From assembly GCF_030035675.1 (NCBI RefSeq), contig NC_084485.1, positions 94,260,838 to 94,324,837 of the forward strand: a stretch of 64,000 nt of DNA. The letters run 5' to 3'. Both the position numbers and the translations under genes were made by a program. Below the pieces are notes generated by a model that was given only the letters and a program-made list of their open reading frames with translations, made no database searches and was not told where the DNA came from. The DNA is from Rhineura floridana (Eukaryota > Chordata > Lepidosauria > Squamata > Rhineuridae). This document shows, in pieces, positions 1 through 61,435 of the stretch. Positions within the stretch are counted from its first letter, which is position 1, and each line of letters starts with the position of its first letter.

Positions 1-234
1 TTTATTTCATTATATTAGTGTGTTACTGGCCTGTAAATTGTTTTAGAGTGACTGTTGTTTCAAATGGTGGTTACTATTGAAATGTGACTTCATGATATTG
101 CGTTATGTCAATAAATAAAAGGTCATTGTTGGATTCCTTTCTCAGAACGAGGAAAATTTCAGGTCAGGATGCTTAACACCAGCAAAAGCTCTGTGCTAAA
201 AGGTATATTTCACACTGTCTTTCCTTGCACTTAG

Positions 235-27513
<27,279 letters not shown>

Positions 27514-27730
27514 CTATACGGTTTCTGCAAAACTAGTTTTTGCAATCTTATCTCATGATGAGCATTGCTGTAAATACTGAAATGACCTGTGTAAGTATAT
27601 GATAAAAGGAGAGGAAGGAAACTGGCATGTTCAAATGCATAAATTGCATAGCTCTAAGTTGTGGAGGAAGTCCGTTTTTATTGGCTTATGATCAGAATAA
27701 AGATTTCTATGCAGGATGATTGAATGATCA
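27514..27730 (+). other. ACOT11: ACOT11 3' UTR (proximal form)
   Basis: This non-coding sequence follows the stop codon and runs to shortly after the first AATAAA. Its end is inferred, since longer forms could use later AATAAA hexamers at 28517 or 29847. Confidence 0.55.
27696..27701 (+). promoter_or_regulatory. Polyadenylation signal AATAAA
   Basis: This AATAAA lies about 185 nt after the ACOT11 stop codon. GT-rich sequence (attgtgtgc) follows around 27747. It is the nearest good poly(A) signal to the stop codon. Confidence 0.55.
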
Positions 27731-30345
27731 GAAACTTAGTGATCATATTGTGTGCACTTATTCAGGAAGCAACTTATGATGATTGTTCCTGGGTTTTGCA
27801 TGTCCTTCATCACACTTGTGTTGGCTTCTGTTGAAGTCTTGTATTTGATTGACGGGAAAATCTGATGTAAAGGAAAACTTGAAAAAGGACTCTTTCTTGC
27901 TATGTCTAGAACTCTAGGTGGGAGAACACTAGTAGGGAGTAAACCTTTGAACTGAATGTCACTAAAAAAAAACTACAGAAAATGACTTCATATAGAAGCA
28001 GTGGAAGTGAAACTTTTTTTAAAGTGCCTTTAACCAAGGGTATTAAGGTTCACAAGAATTCAGAATGAAAATTCATTGGAATTGTTATTTATTGGAAGAA
28101 TCTACAAAATAATATTTGGATTGGTGGAGGGCATTCCTGGCATTAATTAACTACCTTATTTCACTGTACATTACACAAATGCAGCTCACTGTTAAATCAT
28201 GTCACATGTAATAATTTTTTAAACCATTCTTCAATATTAATGTCTTCCTTAACCTTTTTTGAATGTTGAAAGGTTTTTTGATCAGTCTAAGCCTGAGGAG
28301 ATGAGATTATTTTGCTGCAGAGGGACAGCTCCATATTTGGGGCAGGGGAAGGAGAATCTTTCCTCTCTTTTGATCCATAGACAGTCATGCACTGAGTACC
28401 TCATCTTTCATTTTTACTGTGTATTTTCTCTTACCCTTTTACACAAAGTTTGCCAGTTCTGGATTCTAATCTTTTATTGTTTGTCAGAGCTGTGGGAGTT
28501 TATTGAAAGAAATAACAATAAAAACATATTAAAAATTAAAAGATCCTGAGTTTGCATTTGTTGGGCTCAGCTCCTCTCTGGAGACTATGACAAGCCTCCA
28601 CTTCATAATTACATATTTGGTGTTCACATATTCCTTCCCACTTCATAATCCAGAGGGTTTAGTGGGGACACTGTTGAAATGCATACATACTTTCCTGGGT
28701 TCTGATAGTATCCATAACATTGGGAGTATATCGGTGAAGTTATTGACTCTGGATACACACTGATTTACACATGCTTCATCACCACATCTAATAACAGCTA
28801 TTTCTTGTGAATGAAAGGACGTTGTGTTACAAAAGTAATAGCCATACAATGTAGGATAGGATTAAAAAGAGGTCCTGGTTCCACTAAATGCTGTTGACTA
28901 TTGCCAACTTCAGCTTACTTCTAAGGTTTAGTTGCTTTGTTACACATGTATTTCATGCTTTTGCATTCGCATTATGCAAGCATAGAAACTGAAGTCAGGT
29001 ATAGAATCCAGTATTGTGAACTTAATTTTAAAGAAATCAAGTTCCTAGCACTTAAAGATCTAGAAACAAGATGAAAACATGCAAACAATGAAAATGAAGG
29101 TAGACTGAGCATAACTTGTGGTGGTTAAGGGTTAGGAGGTTTGTTGGACATACCAGTCAAGAAACTAGACAATATTATATTCTTTCTCTCAACAAAACCA
29201 GAACAGAAAACTCCTGACTCTACTCCAGATATGATTAAGTGTACTGCTTCCTAGAGACTAAATTATATAATGACACTGGCCAAAAAAGGGTGTTGGTGCT
29301 CTGCATAAATGATCCAAAAGAAACCAATGTGCAGGTTCACTTGATTTGCATATTTTGTTCAGGTCAGCCAATTTGCCTGTCTTGAAACAGAATTGGTGTA
29401 GGACTTGGAAACTTTTCAAACCACAGGTAATACAGAGAACCTTGCTCTTTTGCCTTTATATGACCACTAAAATCTGCATTTAAAAATCAGTAGGGCTAGA
29501 CATTTTTAATGTATAAATCCCTTATACATATTGAAATACGTGTTTGTTCATGAAAACTGATTTTTAAAGTATAAGTCCAGTGATGATGCTCCAGCCATAT
29601 CTGACTAATGTTCATGGGCAAAATCTGATAGAGAATTTGGTTTAACTTCATTCGTTTGTCAAGTTCTTAAGAGCCATGTCTGCTTTCTCTTTAAAGTGGT
29701 CACAACCAAAAGGAATAGTCTATAAATTGAAGGCATTTCCAACATGTTGATGCAGTGGAACTATCTAGATTACACAAAAGTTGAAAATAATATTTCTTGG
29801 AGAACTTGCTGTACTGATGATGCATTGGTACCTTTTTACTGTGTACAATAAAAGTCAAGTAGTCAAAGTAGCAGAGGTTAGACTTTGTAGCTGATCTGAT
29901 GATATCAGTTGAGACACTTGCCGTCTGGAGCTTCCTGTTGTGCTGAGAACCAAGGACAAGTAAACCTGGATCTGAACATCTAGTCCATGTGTTAAACTAC
30001 TAATCCAGCTGTAAAACAAAGAAAGTCAACTAGATTCTAGACCATACCACTGCTGGTGATATGGCTTTGGTCAGGAGTAAGCTGCAGGACAAGAACCTAG
30101 TCAAATTTGAGTCTCTGCTATGGCTTAGCTCTCCTGGAGCTCCTCAGTGTGCCAGCTGAGCTCAGAGATGAAAGGTTACTGACCTTAAGATTAAACAAAA
30201 GTCTTGAAACCTTGCAGAATCAATGTACAAAGAGTAAGACTTGGGTGCAGTCTCCTTGATTCTTGGTGCTTTGCCCCTCTTGATTGAAACTGGAGACTGA
30301 AATACTTGTTCATGAAAACTCCAAATGCCTTTAATACTATTAAAC
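27731..30345. other. Region between the two genes, no gene recognised
   Basis: This region separates the ACOT11 3' end from the last recognised FAM151A exon. Both strands were read for the second FAM151A domain and no matching coding segment was found. On the - strand an acceptor-like site (ttgttttacag) ends at 30009. Joined to the phase-1 end of FAM151A exon 6, it would add only five codons before a stop. No repeats were recognised here. Confidence 0.4.
28517..28522 (+). promoter_or_regulatory. Possible distal polyadenylation signal
   Basis: An AATAAA hexamer followed by T/G-rich sequence (gagtttgcatttgttggg). It could serve a longer ACOT11 transcript. A further AATAAA is at 29847-29852. 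Use of either is unproven. Confidence 0.25.
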
Positions 30346-30353
30346 AGCTGGTC

Positions 30354-30455
30354 CTCCAGATGATGCTGGGCTGCACTTCCCATCATCCCTGACCTTGGCC
30401 ATGCTGGCTAGGGCCAGTGGCAGTTGGAGTCCAGCACCATCTGGAGGGCCACAGG
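30354..30455. repeat. Hairpin MITE (cctccagatg family)
   Basis: gtcctccagatgatgctgg and ccagcaccatctggagggcc are inverted ends, with ttggccatgctggctagggc in the middle. It is non-coding and one of about six copies in the window. Confidence 0.7.
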
Positions 30456-30474
30456 TGTCTCATTCCTGGTAGGG

Positions 30475-30803
30475 AAGGTTCATAGCTTAGTGGTAGAGAA
30501 CCAGCTTTGCATGCAGAAGGTCCCAGGTTAAGTTCCCAGCATCTACAGGGAGGGCTGGGTATGTCCCTTGTCAGAAACCCTAGAGAAGGTAGTGTCAGTC
30601 AGTGTAAATCAAAAGTAGCCAACTTGGTGTCCTCCAGTTGTTGGATTACAAATCACATTAGCCCAAGCCAGAATGGCCAAAAATCAGGAATTATAGGAGT
30701 TGTAATAAAAAAACATTCAGATGGTGCCACATTGGCTATCCCTGGTGTTGAACTAGATGGATCACTGGTCTGACTCTGTGTAAGACAGCATCCTGTGTTT
30801 CTA
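30475..30803 (+). repeat. tRNA-Ala-derived SINE split by a MITE
   Basis: The head (catagcttagtggtagagaa, ctttgcatgcagaaggtccc) and the tail (gatcactggtctgactctgt) belong to one SINE. Between about 30612 and 30740 a copy of the cctccagatg MITE (gtcctccagttgttgg, acattcagatggtgcc) interrupts it. Confidence 0.7.
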
Positions 30804-31384
30804 AAATATCTCCTTTGTTGTTTACCTAATTAGGACAGTGTCGGCTATCAAGCCTCTCCTGCTTTCTTCCAATGTTCTCCTTGAGATCTTGCTCATTATT
30901 TGATAATTGATGGGCTGTGATGTCACAGCCACAAATAAGATCATGGCCAAGGCACTATTTGAAATAGGCTCATACTCTTAGCTACACCTGTACACCAATC
31001 TGTCTGATTTTAAATAGGAATGGAAAATTCTATAGTGACTTGGGAAATTTGTGGCTTTCTAAAAGGAGTTTTAATTCTGCTGTAGACAGGAAGAGCCAAC
31101 ACTCTGAACTCTAAAGATCAAAGAAGTTTTGGAAGGAAGGTTAAATATTCAGTAATACTGCTTAGCTCCATTTGAAATACAAGGGTGTCCCTTCTCAAAA
31201 CAATTCAAGGTAGAAGTAAGTATTTTTCTGGCCACTACCTTTTGAGGCATAATCAGTTTCTGGTGTGACTTTCTATTGTTTTTGCATTTTTGTAGATATG
31301 ACTTGCAAGCCAGTTATATGTGTGACTCTAAATGGGCACTCGACTGAGCCTTGCAAGTAAAACCCACATAAGTCCCACAGTGGG

Positions 31385-31758
31385 GAGGGGAGCCTGGCTG
31401 GGAGTCCAGAGTCTGTGAGTACAAATCCCTGCTCATGTCTCCTGGGTGTCAAGGGCCAGCTAAAGATCACCCCCACAGTGAGTGGCTCAGGGGTTACATG
31501 CCCTGCCACCTGTGCAGCCGTGGGCAAGCTGCATAGTCCCAAGGAGCTCAATTGTCCCACAGCTGGCAGTTGCGGACAAAGAAGGGGCTGGCTTGTGCAG
31601 CTGTGTTAAGCTGAGCAGGCCCTAGCCAGCTGGGGAGGACTAGCCTCAGAGGGAGGCAATGGTAAACCCCCTCTGAATACCGCTTACCATGAAAACCTTA
31701 TTCATAGGGTAGCCATAAGTCGGGATTGACTTGAAGGCAGTCCATTTCCATTTTAAGT
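31385..31758 (+). repeat. Sauria-type SINE, expanded and diverged
   Basis: The tail is clear: gaggcaatggtaaaccccct, taccatgaaaaccttattc, gggattgacttgaaggcagt. The head (gggagtccagagtctgtgag) is weak and the middle is longer than usual, suggesting an insertion. It lies just beyond the last recognised FAM151A exon. Confidence 0.6.
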
Positions 31759-31805
31759 CCCAACAATGTTTTGTTAGACCCCTTTCTGATTTTAATAATT
31801 TGTTG

Positions 31806-32015
31806 CCTAAAAGAAAGAAAACTTCATTTCTGAATGCTTCCCAGTCATTACAGGGAATCAGGCAAGTGGCTATTTACAAGCTTGTTGTATTAATTGCCCA
31901 GAAGAGGTGTGACTGTTACTATATGATATGCATGTCTCATGATCTCACTTTGACTTCCCCCTTATTTTGGTGGAAGCGTCTACTCTACATTTTTAAAGTA
32001 AAATTTAATACTCAC
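31806..32015 (-). other. Candidate short last intron or 3' UTR of FAM151A
   Basis: Between the exon 6 donor and the acceptor ending at 31807 lies a possible intron of about 209 bp. Its downstream exon would be in phase (T|GC, Cys). That exon runs into the reverse strand of a Sauria-type SINE and stops there. Whether it is used is unknown. Confidence 0.25.
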
Positions 32016-53423
<21,408 letters not shown>

Positions 53424-55145
53424 ATTCTTTTAAGCCCACTAGAACGTACACAGCTTCGCCTAAACAATTGCCACTTCCTTCCAAAAAACAGGATGAGAAA
53501 GTACATGAAAGTGGAGGGGGAATTCCAAATGGTTAAACTCCAGCCAGAAACTTCAGTCCCCAAAAAGAGAAACCAGAACAAAGAGATCTTAATGCAGACA
53601 GTCTACTACTTTTTTGTAGGAGTCACCTTTTTAAATCCAGCACAGCTCTGGAGGAGTTTCCTTCCAATAATCCACTGTTGCCTTGTGGGATTTCCTTAAT
53701 AGTTTTTGAATCTTCTCACGTTAATCATGATTGCCATGCTGCTACCTTGGAGGAGTTTCCTTCTAATAATATTTCACTGTCTTGCAGGCATTTCTTTTAA
53801 CCACGCTGGTACTTTCTTGGTTTTTTTTCCTAACAAGCCTTCATGCCCTTTTCTTCTGATAACCTGACACTGCCTTAAAAAGAATTCTTTTTTAATTGTT
53901 CCATGGTTCCTTTCAGAATTTGCCTCCTGATAATCACAGTTCACTGTGCTGGAGTGACAAGCTAACAATCTGGAATAGCCAAAGAAGATTTTCTTGCAAG
54001 GAAGAGAAGCCACTGGTGATGAGCTCGCTAGCTCAGGAATAAGTTTACAGAAGTTCCCTGGGTTTATGCTTATATGGAATCTGTCCCTCCTTTCATTCAC
54101 TGCCATGACAATATTTTGAGGCCAAAGTCCATCTTCTCAATACATGCAGTGGGGGAGGGGCTTCCAACCCAGAATTATTAAAGTCATGTTTCTGAAGGCA
54201 GCTGTTCTGAGATGATGCAAGGATAGGCCCTCCCTCTTCAGAACTGCACATATAAATACTGGCTCACATTAGACCCCGTGGGGGTGGGGACATGATGCCT
54301 GCTAGTTTTAAATCAACAGGTTTGAAATAATGCTGACATTATAACTTCTAAGCTTTCCTGACCCCACCAGATTAAGAGAAGATACTCATCTGAAAAGCTT
54401 CTGTTCAAATTACAGCATTTCTGTTCAAATTACAGCATTAGCTACACATGCACTGGGAAATGCGGAAGGTTCAAGATCTCATAACAATTGAACTCATCCC
54501 ACTGTACATAGAGGGAACCTGAGACATACCTCTGTAAATCCCACTAAAGCCCTTAAGTACTATGCTTGCTTTACATATCCCAAGGCAGGGTTGAGTATAC
54601 ACTGTATGTGCTGGGCCAAATCCTCAGAGTGCTCTCATACTTTGCCTAGTTAAAACCATGACAACCAGGTTCAAGCTGATCCAGCTTGCAGCCATACACG
54701 ATGGCTACAAAATAAGTGTTTTAACAGAGAGCTGTTGCTCTGCCTGTATGCATTTCCTTTCTCGAAGCCCCACCTGGCTGTTGGTTTGATCCCCTTGTTT
54801 CCATATGCACCACAACAGAATCCCAGGTTTGTTGTCTCTCACTGACCTGAAAACAAACCTGATTTGTAGCTTAGCCTGGGGCTCTACAGTTTTTGTTAAT
54901 GCTAAATTCTTGAATGTGCACTTCAGAAACAGTTCAATAACCAAGCAATCTGTTCTATATGTGGCAGCCAAAGTCAGTGTGCACTGCAGTGGCCAAGTAG
55001 TCTTCTAATTATTCCATTGTCCTGCCAGATTGGCTTTCAGCCAATATAGTGCATGCAGTTTTCCTGGCACAGCTCCTCCCAGGATCAATAACAAAGGGCC
55101 CCTCTAGACTGCTGGTTGGTTGTTGTTGTTGTTGCAGGTGCATTC
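53424..55145. other. Upstream of FAM151A: 5' UTR and promoter expected, none proven
   Basis: No TATA box or CpG island stands out at the FAM151A start. A degenerate tandem array lies at 53645-53960. gttaatcatgatt at 53721-53733 is a partial match to an HNF1 site (GTTAATNATTAAC). MROH7, the next gene in mammals, was looked for and not recognised. Confidence 0.35.
53645..53960. repeat. Degenerate tandem repeat
   Basis: tggaggagtttccttccaat (53652) and tggaggagtttccttctaat (53749) start two clear units. Weaker units with ttcttctgataacctgacac and ttgcctcctgataatcacag follow near 53850 and 53925. Spacing is about 70-100 bp. Confidence 0.45.
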
Positions 55146-55149
55146 TGTA

Positions 55150-55435
55150 ACTTGTCATTGACTTGGATGGATTTAAAAGAGGATTAAATTCATGGAGGAA
55201 AAGGCTACCAGTGGCTACTAGCCATGATGACTATGCTCTACCTCCATAGGGGGAGGCAGTATGCTTCCAAATACCAGCTGCTGGAAACTGCAGGAAGGGA
55301 GAGTATGCTTTGCACTCAGGTCCTGCTTGTGTGTTTTCCATGGGCATCTGGTTAGTTACTGGGAGACCAGGATGCTGGCTACATGGGCCATTGGCATAAT
55401 CCAGCAGGCTCCTCTTATGTTCTAGTGTTCTTAAT
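55150..55435 (+). mobile_element. CR1-like LINE 3' UTR
   Basis: attaaattcatggaggaaaa, ggctactagccatgatgact, gaggcagtatgcttccaaat, gggccattggcataatccag and caggctcctcttatgttcta form a common squamate LINE 3' end. Assignment to CR1 rests on the tail type. Confidence 0.55.
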
Positions 55436-55729
55436 GGTGCATTAGTGGGTGGATTTAAACAGGAGCGTATGCACATTGTTCTGCTATATTAGTTGTTCTG
55501 CAGTGCTTTTCCAGTGTTACCATACTTTGCCATCTGGAAGGATACCTCTTTCACTATAGTGCAACAAAAGGGGAAAAAAGATAAAATAACCTGGAACATT
55601 TGTGGTCTGAAAAGGATTTCAAGCAAGAAGCTACCAGTTGTAGTGTGTATAAAACTGGTGTCAATATTCAAGCAGGACCTCTTTGGTAGGGATCAGAGTA
55701 ATTTGGCCTTGTTAACAACATGACCTGGG

Positions 55730-55731
<2 letters not shown>

Positions 55732-55805
<74 letters not shown>

Positions 55806-55806
55806 T
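55732..55806. repeat. (CTTT)n microsatellite
   Basis: About 18 perfect tetranucleotide units (ttct/tttc phase) with no interruption. Confidence 0.95.
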
Positions 55807-55931
55807 GGCTAGAATGATCATTCAATCAATAAATTAATGAAAGTGGTACATACTTCCAATAGGAGCATGCCATAGGTAAGACTACAATGCATCTTTTTCA
55901 AAGCTGTCACCCAAACACAAAGTGGAGAAGG

Positions 55932-56070
55932 GCCATAGCTCTTCAGCTACCACATAGCTCAGATGTGGTAGAAAGTCCCAGGTTTAATCTCCTGCTGGGA
56001 GGAAGGGTGGGATATAAATCAAATAATAAATAGATAAATAAAATATCTGGCATCTCTAGGCAGAGCTGCA
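55932..56070 (+). repeat. SINE fragment with L2 tail inserted
   Basis: ggccatagctcttcagctac and gtcccaggtttaatctcc are a decayed tRNA-Ala SINE head. ctgctgggaggaagggtggg and atataaatcaaataataaat are an L2 tail. atctggcatctctaggcaga resumes the SINE. Confidence 0.5.
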
Positions 56071-58055
56071 AGAGACTATGCTCCTAATGGAGGCTCATCC
56101 ATTAGGGCAAATGGAGCACTGCCCCATCAACCTCAGTCTACCCTCAGCCAGCCCCCACCTGCCTGACTTCTTCCTTATAGCCAGTCAGGGGTGGCTCTGT
56201 CTGCCCCTGGTTCTGGTTCCATCTGCAGCTGGTCCTCCTGCCTTTCTTCCTCCCAGTCCCAATGAGCGCCAGCCACCCTTGCCTAAATGTTGTTCCAGCA
56301 TCTGCATGTGGTAAGGAAGGATGCAGTCAAGCTGAAAGAAAATACAGTCTGATCCAGGATTTATGCGCTCCTTAACAGACTTGTTTTAATTCATTTCCAA
56401 GCTTTTGTGCATCATAATCATTTTTCTCTTCAAAACTTCCATTCTACTGCCACCTTCTGGCTGAACTGTTAGGACAAGCTGCTCTGAGATACAATAATGC
56501 CTCAGTCAACAAATCCTCCAAGAAAGAAGCTCCATTTAACGAAATAGTTTTTGGGTGTGCGCGTTCTGACGTAGTCAGAATGTGGCTCCTTGTCTACTGG
56601 ATTGCAGCTGCTGCAAGCAGCTCTCATGGCTGGAATGGCGCTCCTTGCCAGGTGGTGCAGGCACCTCTGCAGTAGACAGTGCTTTGGGTGCCCTGGAAGC
56701 GCCGTTTACTGCAGAGCATCTGCTCAAGTGTAGGGGAGGATGGCAGAGAGAGAGAGAGAGAGAGAGAGAGACCAAGCACAGGGTGGTGGAGGTGGGGGTG
56801 GCTGCCCCTTGCCTGCCTGCCGGAGTGTATGGAGAGCTGTGCTCAAAGCTTAGATTGCTATAGCAAAATGCTACATGATAAAAGAAAAAGAAAAAAGGCA
56901 AAGTAGGCATCCCTGGATGCATTTTGGAAGAAGCCTTCAAGTGGTCTGTATGCAAGGCTTACCTGGCCTGGTAGTTTGATTTCAAACATGTGTATTGTTA
57001 GTTTTGAACAAAATGTTTGCTGAAATATGTTGAACTGTTTTTTTTTGTGGTTTAGGAATTTATCCCTATTCTTTCCATGTTATTTCTACCTCTGGTACCA
57101 AAGTTTCTGTTAAAGAAATAATGTCCAGGAACGCATGTACTTTGTTAACTGAGGTATTCCTGTACTTTATTCTGTTGTATAGAATTCTCTGCAGGACTGT
57201 CAGTGTAGTGGCAGATTTTGAAGTACAGGTGTTCATTAGGACAGGCCCCAAAGCCATGCCTAAAGGAGAGTCCAAAATGTAGACAGATGTGTTGATCCAT
57301 TATCTATATATACTCACAGCATAATGGTTGATTTATTAGGATCAGTATGACTGCAATCATGCACATTATGTGGGATCAAGCTCTGTCACAATGGCGATTA
57401 TTTCTGACCGAATAGGATCAACTTGTAAAACACACTGAGCTTTAGCAAAAGATCTTCAGCAAGCTGAAACGCAACCTTTAGCTTTTATTGGAAATGCAAA
57501 TCATCTTGCAAAGAAGTGTTACTATTTATACCGCTAGCATGAAGTAGGAACCCCCATCAAAAGAAATAAGTATCCAGCCTCTACTTGTTTCCTTCATTTC
57601 TCTAGCATCCTCCCTGGCAATATCCAGATAGAGATGCAAGTTGTTATGAAATCCTTGCGTAGGATTTTAAGAATCAATCGCTTGATACCTTTTTGAGATA
57701 GGTAAATATAGTAAATAGTAACTCATATTCTCCCCTCCTCTTTTTATCTGTGTGCGATGGCTGCCCTTTTGGTGTGTTAGTAAATTGAACCCTGACATTT
57801 ACCTCTGTGCATTCTTAAACTGCTGCATGGAGAGGACAGGAAGGGAAGAGGGAGGGGAAGTTCGATTGCTCAAGTGCAACTCCTTGCGCTAACAGGATTA
57901 CATTGTTGGATACAACCTTTATTGTGCAAAGGGCATATACTGGCATTTCCCCAAATGTGTGAAGAGATCTGTGCAAAAGTGCAACACTCTAGATGCTCCC
58001 TTAGTCTGTTGTATAGATATGCATTGTTTCAAATAATAATAAAAGTTTCATTTAA
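56071..58055. other. Upstream region, nothing recognised
   Basis: It contains a (GA)n run at 56748-56772 and C-rich patches. Open frames of up to 126 codons cross the GA run and have no recognisable motif. No gene was recognised. Confidence 0.4.
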
Positions 58056-58137
58056 TTGAGTGCTTGTTTTAGTTCAGCAGGGGACAGCAAATGAACAAGA
58101 GATGGCCCATAGTTTTGATATTTGGGCTAATGAAATT

Positions 58138-58375
58138 AAGGGTAGAAACACTGACTGTTCTGCCAGTTCCAGTGCGTCTCTGCCTCTCTTTTCTGAAAAC
58201 GGGGGGCACACGATGCTAGTCAGATCCTGCCCCTTTGTACTGTAAAACCTGGTTGGAGCAGCTTGAGTGCATTTTTTTAAATTCAGCTTCAAAGAGATTT
58301 TGCAACTGATCAGCAGATCAACCCATTCCCCCTCCAGGTGTGGCTAATGGAAACACTTTGCTCTGGCTGAAGTAG
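58138..58375 (+). repeat. Unassigned dispersed repeat, copy 2
   Basis: Matches 49130-49372: ctgccagttccagtgcgtct, ggagcagcttgagtgc, attcagcttcaaagagattt, caggtgtggctaatggaaac. Same orientation. Confidence 0.65.
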
Positions 58376-58564
58376 ATCCAACCACATCTACTTCATATTG
58401 TATAGCGCACAGACATTTTATTGTAGATGCAAGGCTCATGGGGTAACAATGGTAGGAAATCTCACAGCTGGGATTAAGGAGTCCCTGAAACTAACTTTAG
58501 TTATCATGGCATAGAGAGAACATTTCTATCCACATGTCTAGTGCAGTGGCAGAGTACTGAACTG

Positions 58565-58800
58565 GAGTCTGGAGACAGTGATAGCCTGGATGAGGCCCAA
58601 TAAACTAAAGCTAAACCTCAACAAGATGGAAGTGCTGTGAATTTGTGTGTCCCAGATCCAAGAATTATGTGAATGGCCTATTCTGGGTAGGGTGTTGCAC
58701 ATCCCCTGAAGGATCAAGTGGTCTGGTAGTACTCCTTGATTCCACCTTGTCGGTGATGACCCAAGAGGCCATCTTGCCACCCTTTGGAGCCAGCCCTGAG
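58565..58800 (+). mobile_element. L2-type LINE, small old fragment
   Basis: VIAWMRPNKLKLNLNKMEVL is the segment after the L2 YADD motif. It is followed by a decayed counterpart of the LPLKEQV..LGVLLD region. Many changes. Confidence 0.6.
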
Positions 58801-58884
58801 TCTAAGTATACAATGTCTACTGATCACCCTAATTCATATGCTTTCAAGTATTAGAACTCTAAAAGATTAATTAGGCAGGATTTC

Positions 58885-59880
58885 CCCTTGCAGAATCCAC
58901 AATGGTGGTGGTGGTTCTTCCCCTCTTCCTCCTCCAATCTTTAATTATGTTTTCCATCATTTTTTTCTGAAACAGAAGCTAACCTGCCTGTAATTTCTCA
59001 GATCCCCTCTGGAACCCCTTTTAAAAATTGTTCTTACATTGACCACTTTCCAGTCCTCAGATATGGGAACTGATTTTAGGGACAAGTTACATATTTTTTC
59101 TTTGAAGTTTAGCAATTTCACATTTGAACTCTTGGGTGGATCTGGTGCCATCTGGATCTGGTCATTTCTTCATTTTAAATTTGTCAGTATGGTCCCATAT
59201 TTTGTTTCTTGTCACCATTATTTGCCTCACTTCCTCAGATTCCCTTCCTGAGTTAGTTCAGGCTCTACATTTTTGCAGAGCAAGATGGATGCAAAAACAT
59301 CATTCAGCTTCTCTTCAGCCTCCCTTCCCTCTTTAGCATGTCTTTGACTCCCTCATTATCCACAGGTCCAGCCACCTCCCTAGCTGGTTTCCTGCTTCTA
59401 ATGTATTTAAATCTCTTCTCATTGGTGTTTTTAGCAATGTGCTCCTTGATTTTCTTTAATCTTTTATTTTTGCCTGCATTTACTTTACTAACGTTTGTGT
59501 TCCTTTTTGTTCTCCTCATTCAGACAAGATTTTCATTTTCTGAAGGAAGCCGCCTTGCCCCTAATCACTGAACTTCTATTACTATGGTTCTGAATAACTT
59601 CCTGAGCAGTCTGGAGGGATTTGCCCTTCTTAACAATCCCTTTCAACTTCATCTTTTCCCAGTCTCATTTTTTGTAGAAGGTTCTGCTTTTGAAGTCAAA
59701 TGTGACTCTGTTGAACTTTCTTAGCAATTGTCCTCATATATGTTGAATTTGATAGCACTGTGGTCACTGCTCCCAATCATTTCAACAAACTTACATCTTG
59801 CACCAGGTCCTGGGCATCATTTAGGGATTAAGCTGAGGGTTGCCTCCTGTCTGGCCAGTTCCATGACCAACTTCATCAAT
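58885..59880 (-). mobile_element. CR1-type LINE ORF2, decayed
   Basis: On the - strand, GSNDHSAIKF-like sequence near 59760 matches the end of the CR1 endonuclease. NEKRFKYIRSRKPAREVAGP (59304-59519) matches the linker. ISEDWKVVNVRTIFKRGSRG with DLRNYRQVSF (58957-59151) matches the start of the reverse transcriptase. Several stops and frame changes separate the pieces. Confidence 0.72.
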
Positions 59881-59989
59881 ATCTTGGCTCTGCTTAACTT
59901 CAGTATGGCCAAGGATTTGAGGAACTACAACCGTTCATGGAGGAAGACAGAGCCAGTGGCTATGGCTGCTTTGCTAAAGAGATGAGAGA

Positions 59990-61215
59990 TGGCAGAAGAT
60001 TTCTCCTTTCCTTAGCACTCCAGCCACAAAATTTATTTTTTACCTCACTTGTGAAGCAGAGGTTAGTAGAAATGTTGGTCCATCTCTACTGTGTGTGTGA
60101 AATCCTGTGTTTTTTCATAGGAGAGAGGCTAGTCACACAGATGCACTTATTTGGACAAAATATTGAAGTGTATGGAGAATGAAATATAAGGCTTAATCGA
60201 AGCCATTCCAAACTTAATATATTTTCTCTTTCTTTGTCCCTAATTTTCTCTCATATTATGGTTGGGGAAGGAACAAGAATTAGCAGGAAGTGTGGCTGGG
60301 AGAAGGGTGGTGGATCTTTTAGTCTGGCTTTTGAAAGGAAATGCCTTCACAAACAATTAATTAAAAATGTGTTGCCTGGCTGCTGTCTGTCACTCACACA
60401 GCACTTTCAACATGTTGCACCCTCCTGTCTTTAGGAGAATACTAGGCTCATTTCTACTTTGTCATTTAGCAGCCATTAACTTCTGTGGAGAAAAACACAG
60501 ACATAAGTCGTGATAGAGACTGACCGTTCCTTTGTTTGTAGATTAGATTTGCTGCTACTTTTTGACACCACAGCACTCTTTCTCATTAGAGTCCTAATGT
60601 GACAGTGACTCATGGAGAAAGCCAAGAAATTTTTGTTGCAGAGTTTTGGCAATCATGCCCCCCCCAAACCAAAGGGAGCAAAGGAAAAACCCCATGCCTT
60701 TTCAAACCCTGGTCTTCTTATGTGTGAAAAAGAGTTTTAAAAATTGCCCTGCAGATGTTTCCTGTACCAGGAAGGGAGAAACAAGCTGCTCAATATTCTA
60801 ATTCCCTTATTGTTAATGGCTGTGGCAGTTGTGAGGTTCATATTGAAAGTGTGGCTAACAACAACCCTGCAGTGTAATCCACTGCCAATATCAGCATTTT
60901 GCAGGTGGAGGGAGAAAGTGATTTATTGCCAAGTGACTTATGGCAATGATTCTCTATGTAATGTAATGCTGTCCACCATTTATACCCCCACACAGCAGAC
61001 TGGAAAGGGCGTCACAACTATCCTGCATGATCAACTCGGCATTTCATATGGATGCTGAGGTTGACAGACAGTGGCTCATAACAACTCTCTAATAAATGAT
61101 CATCAGAACTGTCATCTGCTCAGTCTTCTATTGGCAAAATACAAATCAGGATTGCTGTCTCCATTGCTGTGCTATACACATGAGTTACCAAGATGCAGAC
61201 AACTACTACTTGGGC
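59990..61215. other. Upstream region, nothing recognised
   Basis: No exon or repeat family was recognised. A 104-codon open frame at 60744-61058 has no known motif and is not called. Confidence 0.35.
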
Positions 61216-61435
61216 TTTATAAGGTTTGTTTATTGTTTTATGCTGTTATTTGTATTATTCTAAATTGTTTTTTTAGTATTTTAAGTGCCTGTTTCACGGT
61301 TTTAAGGTTGCGTATAGTTTAATTGTATCTTAATTGTATATTTTTGTATGTTTTTAACTACATGTAGTTTTATTTGTAAGCCGCCCTGAGTTCCAGTTTG
61401 GAAAAAGGGCGGGGTAAAAATAAAGTTTCATTCCA
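61216..61435 (+). repeat. L2-type LINE 3' UTR
   Basis: T-rich 3' UTR with tttatttgtaagccgccctg, gagttccagtttgg and aagggcggggtaaaaataaa. The paired ccgccctg/gggcgggg motif is the same type as in the copies at 25470 and 43765. Confidence 0.65.

Noticed and set aside
53774-54106. 110-codon frame upstream of FAM151A on the - strand
   Set aside because: It overlaps the degenerate tandem array and has no recognisable motif or partner exon. It could be untranslated leader at most.
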